Shown here in pieces: positions 27,886 through 36,810 of a DNA stretch of 64,000 bases (position 1 is the first letter of the stretch; each line of letters opens with the position of its first letter). The position numbers and the translations under genes were made by a program. Location: the NCBI RefSeq assembly GCF_016583625.1, contig NZ_NRRN01000006.1:1-64000 (forward strand). Reading direction: 5' to 3'. The stretch comes from Halorhodospira abdelmalekii (GTDB lineage: Bacteria; Pseudomonadota; Gammaproteobacteria; Nitrococcales; Halorhodospiraceae). The notes beneath the pieces were generated by a model, which saw only the letters and a program-made list of their open reading frames with translations, had not been told where the DNA came from and ran no database searches.

Positions 27886-29676
27886 CTAATCGCTTCTATT
27901 GGCCGTCTCGTTCGCCTCATCGCCCGCCTCATCGTTCGGATCGCGCAGCGCATCAAGCCGCTCACGGTCGCGGAAGAGGCGGATGGCCTCAAGCAGGATC
28001 CACAGCGCAAAGACCAGGATCAGCGCCCCACAGGTGAAGAGCAGCCACTGCGGATCGGCGCCGCGCTGTCCCGACCACTCCAGGAGCACCTGCTCGCTCA
28101 TCGCCCAGATCGTCATCGCCAGCAGGAAGATCATCGGCACCAGGGTTGGGAGCGGATTGCGCCCCTTACGGTAGAGCCACAGCGAGATCAGCATCAGGGT
28201 GATGCCGGCGAGCAGCTGATTCGAGGTGCCAAAGAGCGGCCAGAGCAGATAGCCCCCCGAGCCCATTCCTTGCCCGCCATCGGGCAGCAGGGCCAGCAGG
28301 GCGGTGCAGCCGATCGCTAAGCTGGTGGCGACGTGGCGGTGGGCCAGCTGCGGCACCCGGTACTCGACCCCGAGCTCACCGATGATGTAGCGCAGCAGTC
28401 GCACCGCCGAGTCGAGGGTGGTCGCGGCGAAGCAGACGATGATCAGGGCGACCAGGGTGGCGGCGATATCGCTCGGGATCGCCAGCGCCGAGGCCAACTC
28501 GGCAGCCCCTGCGACAAAATTACCGACTCCGCCCTGGCCGGCCGCGGCGAAGCTGGAGTAGCCCTCCAGGAACTCCGCCTGACTGGCAAAGAGGGTAGCG
28601 ACGGCGATGATCGCAATCAGGGCCAGCGCGCCCTCGCCGAGCGCCCCGAGGTAGCCGACGGTGCGGGCGTCGGTCTCGCGGTTGAGCTGCTTCGACGAGG
28701 TGCCGGAGGCGACTAGACCGTGAAAGCCGGAGATCGCCCCGCAGGCAATGGTGATAAAGAGCAGCGGGAACCACGAGGTCTCCGCCTCGGTATTGAAGAT
28801 CGGGGCGGTGACCTCCGGTTGGGCGATCAGCAGCCCGAGGTAGAGGATGGCCAGGCCGAAGATCAGCTGCTGAGCGTTGATGTAGTCGCGTGGCTGCAGC
28901 AGCTTCCAGACCGGCAACGTGCTCGCAACGTAGACGTAGGCGAGCAGCAGCACGATCCACAGTAAGAAGCTTGCGGAGACGGCCTCAAGGCCGAAGAGAA
29001 AGGTCGCCGTCCCCTCGCCACCGAGCCACGCCACGAAGTCGATCTGCAGCCACTCGATGCGGGTCGTTAAGAGCGCGGTGCCGTACATCAAGACCAGGGC
29101 GATCAGTGAGGGCAGCAGCAGTCGGCCGCCGCGGCGCAGCACGAAGTAACCGATCCACAGCGCCACAGGGATCTGCAACAGCACCGGGAGTACAGTCGCC
29201 GGGTTGCTGATGAAGAGATTCGCGATCACCCAGGCAAAGACCGCATTGACCATCAGCACCAGGATCAGAATGATAAATAGGAATAATAGTTTGGCGCGAC
29301 GGCCGATGAGCCGGTTGGCCAGGGTGCCGACCGACTGACCGCGGTGGCGAGCTGAGAGCACCAAGGCGCCGAAGTCGTGGACCCCAGCGGCGAAGACCGT
29401 GCCGAGTGCGACCCAGGCCAGCGCTGGTCCCCAGCCCCAGTAGATGGCGATCGCCGGACCGATGATCGGCGCGGCACCGGCCACCGAGGTGAAGTGATGG
29501 CCCCACAGCACCCACTTGTTCGTCGGCACGAAGTCGATGCCGTCGCGAAAGCGGTGGGCGGGGGTTACGAAATCGGGATCGAGACGGTAGACGCGCTCGG
29601 CGAGGTAGCGTGAGTACCACAGCCAGCCAAAGAGGTAGAGCGCGACCGCTGCGGCGGCCAGCCAGACGGCGTTCAC
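27886..29676 (-). CDS. cstA: CstA-family peptide/pyruvate transporter
   Basis: A 596-residue inner-membrane carrier with about 16 hydrophobic helices. Motifs include FVPTNKWVLWGHHFTSVAGAAPIIGPA near residues 50-75 (partial quote: WGHHFTSVAGAAPIIG), GFHGLVASGTSSKQLNRE and LWPLFGTSNQLLAGI. CstA relatives import peptides or pyruvate during carbon limitation. It is shorter than E. coli CstA (701 residues), like many CstA paralogues. It is upstream of the Cys-Cys small gene. The specific substrate is not readable from the sequence. Confidence 0.92.
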   Translation of the reverse strand: MNAVWLAAAAVALYLFGWLWYSRYLAERVYRLDPDFVTPAHRFRDGIDFVPTNKWVLWGHHFTSVAGAAPIIGPAIAIYWGWGPALAWVALGTVFAAGVHDFGALVLSARHRGQSVGTLANRLIGRRAKLLFLFIILILVLMVNAVFAWVIANLFISNPATVLPVLLQIPVALWIGYFVLRRGGRLLLPSLIALVLMYGTALLTTRIEWLQIDFVAWLGGEGTATFLFGLEAVSASFLLWIVLLLAYVYVASTLPVWKLLQPRDYINAQQLIFGLAILYLGLLIAQPEVTAPIFNTEAETSWFPLLFITIACGAISGFHGLVASGTSSKQLNRETDARTVGYLGALGEGALALIAIIAVATLFASQAEFLEGYSSFAAAGQGGVGNFVAGAAELASALAIPSDIAATLVALIIVCFAATTLDSAVRLLRYIIGELGVEYRVPQLAHRHVATSLAIGCTALLALLPDGGQGMGSGGYLLWPLFGTSNQLLAGITLMLISLWLYRKGRNPLPTLVPMIFLLAMTIWAMSEQVLLEWSGQRGADPQWLLFTCGALILVFALWILLEAIRLFRDRERLDALRDPNDEAGDEANETANRSD

Positions 29677-29736
29677 GGGGCGGTGCTCCTGTATTGCCTA
29701 GAGTGCAGTAGCCGTGGCTAGCATCTAGTACAACAA

Positions 29737-29762
29737 GCGGCCCCTCGATTGCAAGGGGCCGC
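29737..29762 (-). terminator. Intrinsic terminator of hsp20
   Basis: A 9-bp stem, GCGGCCCCT/AGGGGCCGC, with an 8-nt loop, 21 bp after the hsp20 stop. On the minus strand it is followed by TTGTTGTA. It separates hsp20 from cstA. Confidence 0.75.
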
Positions 29763-29782
29763 CCCGCTGCTGTCCCTGCTGC

Positions 29783-30235
29783 CTACGCGGCGCTCTCGAC
29801 CTTGATTCGCCGCCCCGGCTGCTCCTCTCGCTTCGGCACCGTGACCTCAAGCACGCCGTTGCGGCTGCGTGCCTGGATGTTGTCCGGATCGACGTTCTCC
29901 GGTAGCGTGAAGCGACGGAAGAAGGTGCCGCGGACCCGTTCGACCCGTTTCCAGTTGGCACCGCTCTCCGTCTCTTCCGACTCTCGTTGCCCCTTGATCG
30001 TCAACATGCCATTGTCCATCGATATATCGATATCCTCTGCGGCGACACCGGGCAGGTCGACGTGGACCAGATAGGCCTTCTCGTCCTCGCGGATATCGAC
30101 CGCCGGCATCCAGTTCGTTGCCGCTTCGCCGTTATCGGAAGGGGCACCGACCGTGCTGCCGGGACTAAAGATCCGGTCGAGGTCGGTTTGCAGTTGACGC
30201 AAGGTGTTCAATGGGTCATAGCGCATCATAGCCAT
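29783..30235 (-). CDS. Hsp20 small heat-shock chaperone
   Basis: A 150-residue alpha-crystallin-domain chaperone that holds unfolded proteins as oligomers. The crystallin domain spans about residues 40-140, with the VDLPGVAAEDIDISMDNGM-type beta-strands and FFRRFTLPENVDPDNI. The C-terminal RRIKVE resembles the I-x-V anchor. ATG 30235 is preferred because it is preceded 7 bp upstream by AGGAGG; a farther M three codons earlier adds nothing. No convincing sigma32 promoter was seen in 30236-30362. Confidence 0.92.
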   Translation of the reverse strand: MAMMRYDPLNTLRQLQTDLDRIFSPGSTVGAPSDNGEAATNWMPAVDIREDEKAYLVHVDLPGVAAEDIDISMDNGMLTIKGQRESEETESGANWKRVERVRGTFFRRFTLPENVDPDNIQARSRNGVLEVTVPKREEQPGRRIKVESAA

Positions 30236-30362
30236 AGGTATCACCTCCTGACTCGGTATACTCTGCTCTCTTGCGTGTCTGTATCTCTAACTATAATCGC
30301 CTGTGGGCGGGGACCGCAGCGGTGGTGAACTACGACAACCGTTGCGATCCTTAACTTAGAGT

Positions 30363-31289
30363 GTGGAGGCGGCCTTGACATTTTCAAGTGATCGGCGGGA
30401 CGAAGCGACAAATGTCCCAGCGGGGTGGCGGGCGCGCCTGCAAGCCTTTGTCGAGACAGCGTGGTTTCAGAACACGGTCATCGTCATCATCTGCATCAAC
30501 GGTGTTACGTTGGGGTTGGAGACCTCGGAGCGGATCGCCGCTTGGGGGGGCGGTGTTGTCCCGCTGATCAATCAGACGATCCTTGCCTTTTTCGTCATTG
30601 AGATTGGTTTGCGGGTGATCGCGTGGGGGCCGCGCTTCTTCCGCGGACCGTGGAATCTCTTCGACTTCTTCGTGGTGGCGGTGGCTTTGGTGCCCGATGG
30701 TGGTGCCTATGCGGTGCTGCGGGCGTTGCGCATCCTACGGCTGCTGCGGCTGCTCTCGCAGGTTGGACGCTTGCGGGTGATTGTCGAGTCGCTGCTGCGG
30801 GCCTTGCCGGGCATTGGTTGGATCGGTGTCTTGCTGATGTTGGTCTACTACGTCTTCGCCGTGATGGGCACCGAGCTCTATGGGGCGAGCTTCCCGGAGT
30901 GGTTCGGTAGCGTTGGCGCAAGCATGTACACGCTCTTTCAGGTGATGACCCTGGAGAGCTGGTCGGAGGCGATCGCCCGTCCGGTCATGGAGACCTACGC
31001 GGGGGCGTGGTTCTACTTTGTCGCCTTTATCTTGGTCTCGGCCTTTACCGTGTTGAACCTCTTTATCGGTATCATCGTCAACAGCATGCAGTCGCTGCAC
31101 TGGGAAGAGGAAGAGGAGAAGCGGGTCGAATCGGAGCAGAAGGCGCACGGCGAGCGCGAGGAGATGCTGTACCACATCCGCGAGCTGCACGCGAAGCTCG
31201 ATCGGTTGGAGCGACGGCTGGGGTCAGAGAGCCTAGGTTCAGAGAGCCCGGGGCCAGAAGAGTTCGGGCGAAACGGCCCGGTGCAATAG
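30363..31289 (+). CDS. Bacterial voltage-gated sodium channel (NaChBac/NavAb type)
   Basis: A 308-residue six-helix ion channel that forms tetramers. The S4 sensor has arginines every third position (VLRALRILRLLRLL, R120-R129). The pore filter reads TLESWS (residues 196-201), the signature of prokaryotic Na+ channels with E198 as the filter acid. S6 reads FTVLNLFIGIIVNSMQ, followed by a C-terminal coiled coil. It begins with GTG. It is 12 bp upstream of copZ, so it may share a transcript with the copper genes, without an obvious functional link. Such channels occur in marine and halophilic bacteria. Confidence 0.9.
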   Translation: MEAALTFSSDRRDEATNVPAGWRARLQAFVETAWFQNTVIVIICINGVTLGLETSERIAAWGGGVVPLINQTILAFFVIEIGLRVIAWGPRFFRGPWNLFDFFVVAVALVPDGGAYAVLRALRILRLLRLLSQVGRLRVIVESLLRALPGIGWIGVLLMLVYYVFAVMGTELYGASFPEWFGSVGASMYTLFQVMTLESWSEAIARPVMETYAGAWFYFVAFILVSAFTVLNLFIGIIVNSMQSLHWEEEEEKRVESEQKAHGEREEMLYHIRELHAKLDRLERRLGSESLGSESPGPEEFGRNGPVQ

Positions 31290-31301
31290 GGCGATAGGGC
31301 A

Positions 31302-31526
31302 ATGGAGCGGGGGATGGAAGCGGTCAGAGTGCAAGTGGATGGGATGCGCTGCGGGCACTGCGAGGCGGCGGTGCGCGAGGCGCTTGAGACCCTACCCGGG
31401 GTCGAGCAAGTGCTCGAGGTCAGCGCGGCGAGGCAGCAGGCGGTCATCGAGGGGCGCCCCGATCCGGCGCTGCTGGCGCAGCGACTCGAGGAGATCGGTT
31501 TCGTCGGCATGGTGAGGGACGACTAA
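31302..31526 (+). CDS. copZ: CopZ-like copper chaperone
   Basis: A 74-residue heavy-metal-associated domain: the GMRCGHC metal motif near residue 14, then alpha helix and a ferredoxin-like fold ending EEIGFVGMV. It delivers Cu(I) to the P-type ATPase encoded immediately downstream (stop codon TAA abuts the copA ATG). A second in-frame ATG, 12 bp in, has a GGGGG site and is an alternative start. No CueR-type operator is evident. Confidence 0.9.
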   Translation: MERGMEAVRVQVDGMRCGHCEAAVREALETLPGVEQVLEVSAARQQAVIEGRPDPALLAQRLEEIGFVGMVRDD

Positions 31527-33821
31527 ATGGTCGATGCGCAGCGCTCAGAGTCGCAGGCTGAGTTGGCGACCGGCTCGGCGATTCAATTGGCCATCGAGGG
31601 GATGACTTGCGCCTCCTGTGTGGCACGGGTTGAGCGCTTGGCGACCCGGTTGCCTGGGGTCGAGGCGGCGGCGGTGAATCTGGCAACCGCACAGGCGACG
31701 GTGCGCTACGATGCCGCACAAGCAACCCCGGAGCAGATCGTCGCAGCCATCGCTCAGGGCGGTTTTCAAGCGACGCTACGCACCGCCGATGCGGCTGCGG
31801 ATGACGCCGCGGCGGCGGCGCGCTCTGCGCGCGAGCAGCGCTCGCTGTGGCGCGATCTGTGGTTCGCGGCTGCACTGACGCTGCCGCTGGTCTTGCTCTC
31901 GATGGGGCCGATGCTCTGGCCGGGGCTCGGCGAGGCGATGACCGCACTGCTGCCGCGCGGAGGCTGGTGGTGGATCGAGTGGCTGTTGGTGACACCGGTG
32001 CTGCTTTGGGCGGGGCGGCGCTTTTTCCGTCACGGGGTGCCGGCGCTGCTGCGTTTGACCCCGGAGATGAATGCGCTGGTGATGCTCGGCACGACCTCAG
32101 CCTGGCTCTACTCGACCGTGGTCTTGTTGGCCCCGGAGCTCTTCCCGGAGGGCGCCCGCGGGGTCTACTTCGAGGCGATCGGGGTGATCGTGACGCTGGT
32201 CCTGCTCGGGCGCTACCTGGAGTCGAAGAGCCGCGGCCGGGCGAGCGCGGCGATTCGGCGGCTGCTCGCCCTCCAGCCGCCGACGGCGTGCGTGGTGCGC
32301 GCGGGAGGAGAGGAGGAGATCGCAGCGACCCAGGTCGAAAGTGGCGAGCGTGTGGTGGTGCGCCCCGGTGAGCGGTTGCCCGTCGATGGCAAGATCGTCG
32401 AAGGTTCAAGCTACGTCGATGAGTCGATGGTCACCGGCGAGCCGGTGCCGGTGGCACGCGGTGTCGGCGATGAGGTGATCGGCGGCACGGTCAATCGCAG
32501 CGGCGCCTTTGTCTACGTCGCGACCCGAGTTGGGGCAGCGACCGTGCTCGGTCAGATCGTCCGCATGGTCGAGGAGGCGCAGGCGGCGAAACCGCCCATT
32601 CAGGCACTGGTCGATCGTATCGCCGGCGTGGTGGTCTGGGCGGCTATTGCTGTGGCCCTGAGTGCGGCGGTGCTGTGGTGGGGGCTCGGCTTCGGCGTTG
32701 ATCACGCCTTGGTGGTTGCTGCCGCGGTGCTGCTGATCGCCTGTCCGTGTGCGATGGGCTTGGCGACCCCGCTGGCGATCATGGTCGGTACGGGGCGCGG
32801 TGCCGAGCAAGGGATCTTGTTTCGGCGCGGGGCGGCTTTCCAGGCCGCCGCCGAAGTGGATACGGTCGCGCTCGATAAGACTGGAACCCTCACACTGGGA
32901 GCGCCCCAGCTGGTTGCTATAGAGGTCGCTGACGGCTTTTTTGCCGACGATGTCTTAGCGCAAGCGGCCGCCGTCGAGCAGCGCAGCGAGCACCCACTGG
33001 CCGAGGCGGTGGTGGCGGCCGCGCAGCAGCGCCGGTTGCAGATCGGCGAAGTCACGGCCTTTGCCGCAGAGCCGGGTTACGGCGTACAGGGCGAGGTCGA
33101 TGGGGTGCGGGTGGCCGTCGGAGCGTGGCGCTTTCTCGATCGGCTTGGGGTGCCGGTGTCGCGTCCGCTCTATGAGCAGGCTGCACGCTGGGCCGAAGAG
33201 GGGCGAACGGCCTTCTACGTCGTCATCGGTGAGCGCGTAGCGGCGGTCTTGGCGGTCGCCGATCCGGTCAAGGAGGGGGCTGCAGCGGCAATTCGCGCCC
33301 TCCACGGCATGGGGCTGCGGACATTGATTTTAACCGGTGATCACCGCGCTACCGCTGAGGCGGTGGCCCGTAAGTTGGGGGTTGCCGAGGTGCGTTCCGA
33401 GGTCTTGCCCGCCGATAAAGCGGCGGCGATCGCCACCCTCCAAGGTGAGGGCCGGCGCGTTGCTTTTATCGGCGATGGCATCAACGATGCCCCGGCGCTA
33501 GCGCGCGCCGACGTCGGAGTCGCCGTGGGCAGTGGTACCGATATCGCCATTGAGTCGGCCGACGTGGTGGTCATGTCGGGCGATCCGCGCAGCATGGCGC
33601 GGGGGTTGGGGTTGGCGCGTCGGACCTTCAAGACGATCCGGCAAAACCTCTTTTGGGCCTTTGTCTATAACCTGACCTTGATGCCGGTGGCAGCCGGGGT
33701 GCTCTACCCCTTCTGGGGGGTGTTGCTGTCGCCGATGATGGCTGCTGCGGCCATGACCCTATCGAGTCTGCTGGTCGTCTCCAACAGCTTGCGGTTGCGC
33801 AGGGCGAGTTTGGCGGCTTAG
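31527..33821 (+). CDS. copA: Cu(I)-translocating P1B-type ATPase CopA
   Basis: A 764-residue copper exporter. One N-terminal HMA domain with GMTCASC, eight membrane helices, actuator motif VTGEPVPV, ion-channel CPC motif in [13 protein letters not shown], phosphorylation DKTGTLTLG, hinge [11 protein letters not shown], and a typical C-terminal membrane pair. It has one metal-binding domain rather than two. The start directly follows the copZ stop. It maintains cytoplasmic copper and could also support cuproprotein assembly. Confidence 0.96.
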   Translation: MVDAQRSESQAELATGSAIQLAIEGMTCASCVARVERLATRLPGVEAAAVNLATAQATVRYDAAQATPEQIVAAIAQGGFQATLRTADAAADDAAAAARSAREQRSLWRDLWFAAALTLPLVLLSMGPMLWPGLGEAMTALLPRGGWWWIEWLLVTPVLLWAGRRFFRHGVPALLRLTPEMNALVMLGTTSAWLYSTVVLLAPELFPEGARGVYFEAIGVIVTLVLLGRYLESKSRGRASAAIRRLLALQPPTACVVRAGGEEEIAATQVESGERVVVRPGERLPVDGKIVEGSSYVDESMVTGEPVPVARGVGDEVIGGTVNRSGAFVYVATRVGAATVLGQIVRMVEEAQAAKPPIQALVDRIAGVVVWAAIAVALSAAVLWWGLGFGVDHALVVAAAVLLIACPCAMGLATPLAIMVGTGRGAEQGILFRRGAAFQAAAEVDTVALDKTGTLTLGAPQLVAIEVADGFFADDVLAQAAAVEQRSEHPLAEAVVAAAQQRRLQIGEVTAFAAEPGYGVQGEVDGVRVAVGAWRFLDRLGVPVSRPLYEQAARWAEEGRTAFYVVIGERVAAVLAVADPVKEGAAAAIRALHGMGLRTLILTGDHRATAEAVARKLGVAEVRSEVLPADKAAAIATLQGEGRRVAFIGDGINDAPALARADVGVAVGSGTDIAIESADVVVMSGDPRSMARGLGLARRTFKTIRQNLFWAFVYNLTLMPVAAGVLYPFWGVLLSPMMAAAAMTLSSLLVVSNSLRLRRASLAA

Positions 33822-33857
33822 CGGGCAGGACGGTTGTTCAGCGGTGTTCAGCGGATG

Positions 33858-36005
33858 CTAGGAACGGTGTGACTGCGGCGTGTGTACGTCGTCGCTGGAG
33901 CGGTCGAGCTCGCGCATGCTGTAGGCGAGCAGGGCGAGCTCCTGGAAGCTTTCGTGGAAGCCGTCACGCACGCCGCTGGCGAATTGCTCTAGCGTTTGGG
34001 CGTTGGTGGTGTCGGCCGCACTTCGGCGGGCGCCATCGACCCACGCCTGTGCTTGCTCGCGATCGCCGAAGGCCTCAAGGACCATGGTGGCAAAGGCGGT
34101 CGTTTGAGCCAGCTCGACATCCCACTCATCTTCGCTGTGCTGTGGCAGCCACTCGAGCAGATGACCAAAGCGGGTGCGCGCTTCGGCAAAGCCGCGTGAC
34201 CAGTGGCCGATCGGTGCGTTGGGCCAAAAGTTGGCGAGTGGGTCGGGGTCGAGTGTGCAGCCAGTGGGAAGCTCCGGACAGCCGGCGAGTACCTGGTGTA
34301 CGATCTGGTGGTGCAGGGTCATCAGTGCCCGAATAACTGGCTTGAGCCCGCTCGACTCGGTGATCGACTCGGTGATCGACTGGAGGTTGGTTGGGTGCGC
34401 GGGAGCGGAGATGAGGCGCGCCGCGTGGTGGGGCGAAGTGTGGGTCAGCGGGGCCATCCAGTCGCGCGGTGGAATCGGCTCCGGATGGGTGGCGATGGCA
34501 AAGAGGTAGCCGTGTAGGCTGTAGTAGTTCCACCCTTGCGACGGAGTGGTGGCTGCGGCGGCGTTGCCGATACTGGCTGTGGCGGTGCCGAAGTAAGCCT
34601 CTAGGGTGGTGCGCTGGCCATCGTCGTCGGCGTATGCTCCATCCATCTCCTCGGGTAGCGAGTCGGCGTCTGCGGTACGCTCCGTCTCACGCCGTGCGGC
34701 GTTCCCCTGTTCGTGAGCGGCCAAAGTGGTGGCAAGGACGTGCTCAAGGAGCGGGATCTTGCGCAGCTCGCGCCCATCAAGCAGCGCCTTGCCGACGGCA
34801 GCGAAACTCATCCAGGTCTCGGCCGCGTGCGATTGGTGTAGCGTAACCGCGGTTTTGAAGCACTGTTCCGCCCACCACGGCCGGCGCTCGACGTCGAGAT
34901 AGCGGCGCAGGCGGCGTTGCTGCTGGCTGTGGTCGTACTCTGTGCCGTTGGCAGCGAGGATGGCGCGGATCGTCGGGGTATCTTCAAACCAACTCTCAAC
35001 GATCGGGAAGCGCTCCGGCCACTCGGCGCTGCGGTGGATCAGGCGGCCACGCCGCTGCGGGGTCAGTTGCCCCAGGTGGCCCTCGGGGTCGAGCACGGCT
35101 AGCCAGTCGCGAGCAGCGCACAGCCGAGGAACAAGCCCGCATAGGTGCTCGAATTCGGCAACGAAGTCGAGCAGTCCCGGCGGCGGCGGGCGTCCCTCTT
35201 CAAGAGATTCGGCGATGGCATTGCTGAGCAAAGCGGCGGCGTGCTCAGGGCTCAGTGCCGCGAGCGGTCCGTCGACGCGGGCACGTTCGACGATGAGCGC
35301 CTGCTCCTCGGCGGTCAGCCCGTAGGCAAAGTGTGTCTCGAGCAGGCCGTGGCAGGTCTGTAGGATCAGCATGCCGGCTAAGCGGTTGTCGTTGCTGAAC
35401 TTGCGTTCCTCGTCCCCGTCTCTGCCGCGTTGCGCGGTTATGATCAAATACTGCTGACCGGTGCCATCGGGGATGGAGGCGAAGATCTGCTCAACCGGCG
35501 TGCTGGTGTTCTGGGTGTTCTGGGCGCGCTGGAGCGGCGCATCGGCAAGAAGCGCTTGCAGCTCGGCGCTCTCCTCCTCGGTGGGCAACCAGGCGCGGAC
35601 CCAAGGCAGTAGGGCCGAGCTCCGATCGCTGAGTGCACCGTCGCTGATTTGGGTCCGCAGAGCGAGCAGTGCCTCACGGCGGATCGTATGCTCCGGTGCC
35701 AACAGGGAGTAAAGCGTGACTTGCTGCCAGAGAGGCTCGCGGCGGCGCATGAGCTGGCCGTAGAGGCGTGCGCGCTGCTCCAAAGGGAGCTCGGCGAGGT
35801 GTTGATCAAGCGCGCGCGTGAGCGCCAGCGCCCTCCCGTCGCTGCCGTGGGTGGGCAGGGTGATAGCGCCCTCTAAGCGTTCGCCGAGGCGTGCTGCGGC
35901 CTCTTCGAGTGAGAGGGTCGCGTGGCTTAGATGGGCGCGCAGTTGTTGCAGAGCCGGCTGGATGGTCTCTTGAGAGATCGCGGCGTGCGCGGGTTCAACA
36001 AGCAT
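33858..36005 (-). CDS. Uncharacterised 715-residue protein
   Basis: A long open frame using normal codons, with no recognised domain. It is soluble, helical and acidic, with repeated LxxLL-like and Ala/Leu-rich helices (residues 1-230), a strand-rich patch GTGQQYLIITAQRGRDGDEE near 205, and a basic YLDVERRPWWAEQCF segment near 370. There is no signal peptide or membrane helix. Part of the C-terminal third is coded by a 12-bp tandem repeat (34353-34376). It has its own -10 element (TATAAT on the minus strand, 36103-36108). I do not know the family. Confidence 0.7.
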   Translation of the reverse strand: MLVEPAHAAISQETIQPALQQLRAHLSHATLSLEEAAARLGERLEGAITLPTHGSDGRALALTRALDQHLAELPLEQRARLYGQLMRRREPLWQQVTLYSLLAPEHTIRREALLALRTQISDGALSDRSSALLPWVRAWLPTEEESAELQALLADAPLQRAQNTQNTSTPVEQIFASIPDGTGQQYLIITAQRGRDGDEERKFSNDNRLAGMLILQTCHGLLETHFAYGLTAEEQALIVERARVDGPLAALSPEHAAALLSNAIAESLEEGRPPPPGLLDFVAEFEHLCGLVPRLCAARDWLAVLDPEGHLGQLTPQRRGRLIHRSAEWPERFPIVESWFEDTPTIRAILAANGTEYDHSQQQRRLRRYLDVERRPWWAEQCFKTAVTLHQSHAAETWMSFAAVGKALLDGRELRKIPLLEHVLATTLAAHEQGNAARRETERTADADSLPEEMDGAYADDDGQRTTLEAYFGTATASIGNAAAATTPSQGWNYYSLHGYLFAIATHPEPIPPRDWMAPLTHTSPHHAARLISAPAHPTNLQSITESITESSGLKPVIRALMTLHHQIVHQVLAGCPELPTGCTLDPDPLANFWPNAPIGHWSRGFAEARTRFGHLLEWLPQHSEDEWDVELAQTTAFATMVLEAFGDREQAQAWVDGARRSAADTTNAQTLEQFASGVRDGFHESFQELALLAYSMRELDRSSDDVHTPQSHRS
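34353..34376. repeat. 12-bp tandem duplication inside the orphan gene
   Basis: Two copies of CGACTCGGTGAT within the 715-residue ORF code for a repeated Ile-Thr-Glu-Ser stretch. In frame, so the reading frame is kept. Confidence 0.7.
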
Positions 36006-36102
36006 ATCGGTGGCTCTGCTGTGGCAATTCGCGGCGGCGCTACCTCGGGGCGATCGTGTGGCTGGAGGTTAGCCATCTGCCTGTTGCTGCGCGACCGTGC
36101 CT

Positions 36103-36108
36103 ATTATA
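36103..36108 (-). promoter_or_regulatory. Perfect -10 hexamer upstream of the orphan gene
   Basis: TATAAT on the minus strand, about 98 bp before the ATG of the 715-residue gene. No good -35 (TTGACA) is at 16-18 bp, so either an activator or an extended element is required. Called only from the -10. Confidence 0.35.
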
Positions 36109-36185
36109 CCTGCCTCTCAGACAGGATGGCCACGGCTGCCGAGGCGGCAGCGCCAACAAATCATGAGCAAGTGGCAACAAGCGAA

Positions 36186-36210
36186 GGCCCAACCCATCCT
36201 GGGTTGAGCC
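36186..36210 (-). terminator. Hairpin terminator of the acidic peptide gene
   Basis: GGCcCAACCC (36186-36195) pairs with GGGTTGaGCC (36201-36210) around a 5-nt loop, with one internal mismatch. It lies 56 bp past the stop of the acidic peptide gene. On the minus strand it is followed by TTCGCTTGTTGCC, a weak T-tract. Confidence 0.5.
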
Positions 36211-36265
36211 TTCTGAGAGAGCCCAAATCACTCAAAGGGTCTAGCCCACTACGGGGCTGTTCCCA

Positions 36266-36514
36266 TTACCATTGCGGATCTTCTTCAAAATCACCAAAGT
36301 CTTCGTCATCGCCCTCCTCGTCGTCGTCGTCAGCACCCCAAGGATCGTCATCGAACTCGACTTCGCCCTCAGGCTCGCCCCAGGCGTCGTCGGCCGGTTC
36401 AGCCCACTGATCGTCACCGGCCTCAGTGTCGATATCCTCAAAGGCGGTCGCCGAGAAGGCCGCGAAGCCGAACGTCATCGCCAAGAGAGCTGCAAGCAAC
36501 GTCTTCTTGCGCAT
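36266..36514 (-). CDS. Small secreted, highly acidic DDxW-repeat peptide
   Basis: An 82-residue protein with a clear signal peptide (MRKKTLLAALLAMTFGFAAF, cleavage near SATA-F), leaving about 57 residues that are roughly half Asp/Glu. The mature part repeats a D/E-x-W element: DDQW, DDAW, DDPW, and ends DPQW. A very strong AAGGAGGTGA ribosome site precedes the ATG by 4-5 bp, which suggests high expression. I do not recognise it. It may be a periplasmic metal (calcium) buffer or a halophilic adaptation, but this is only inferred from composition. Confidence 0.7.
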   Translation of the reverse strand: MRKKTLLAALLAMTFGFAAFSATAFEDIDTEAGDDQWAEPADDAWGEPEGEVEFDDDPWGADDDDEEGDDEDFGDFEEDPQW

Positions 36515-36810
36515 AAAGTCACCTCCTTATTGGAGTGGCATTGAGAGTGAAAGCTACGGTGATCGCCCATTGCGACCACTACCCGGTACTAAGCATGGGG
36601 CGTGCCAGGTTGTGTTTTCTCTTTCTTTGTCAGATGGTTACTTTTCAGATCAGGAGCTAGATTGGCCGTTTTCTGGGCGTTTCGAGGGGCGGCGGAGAGT
36701 GCGGTTGTTGGGGTGAGGCGACACAGTTTTGCGCCCTAGCGCTATCTCACTGAAAATGGTCCTTCTGGACTTGTCGCCCATAAGAGACAGTCTCATGGGG
36801 AGGGGCGTAA

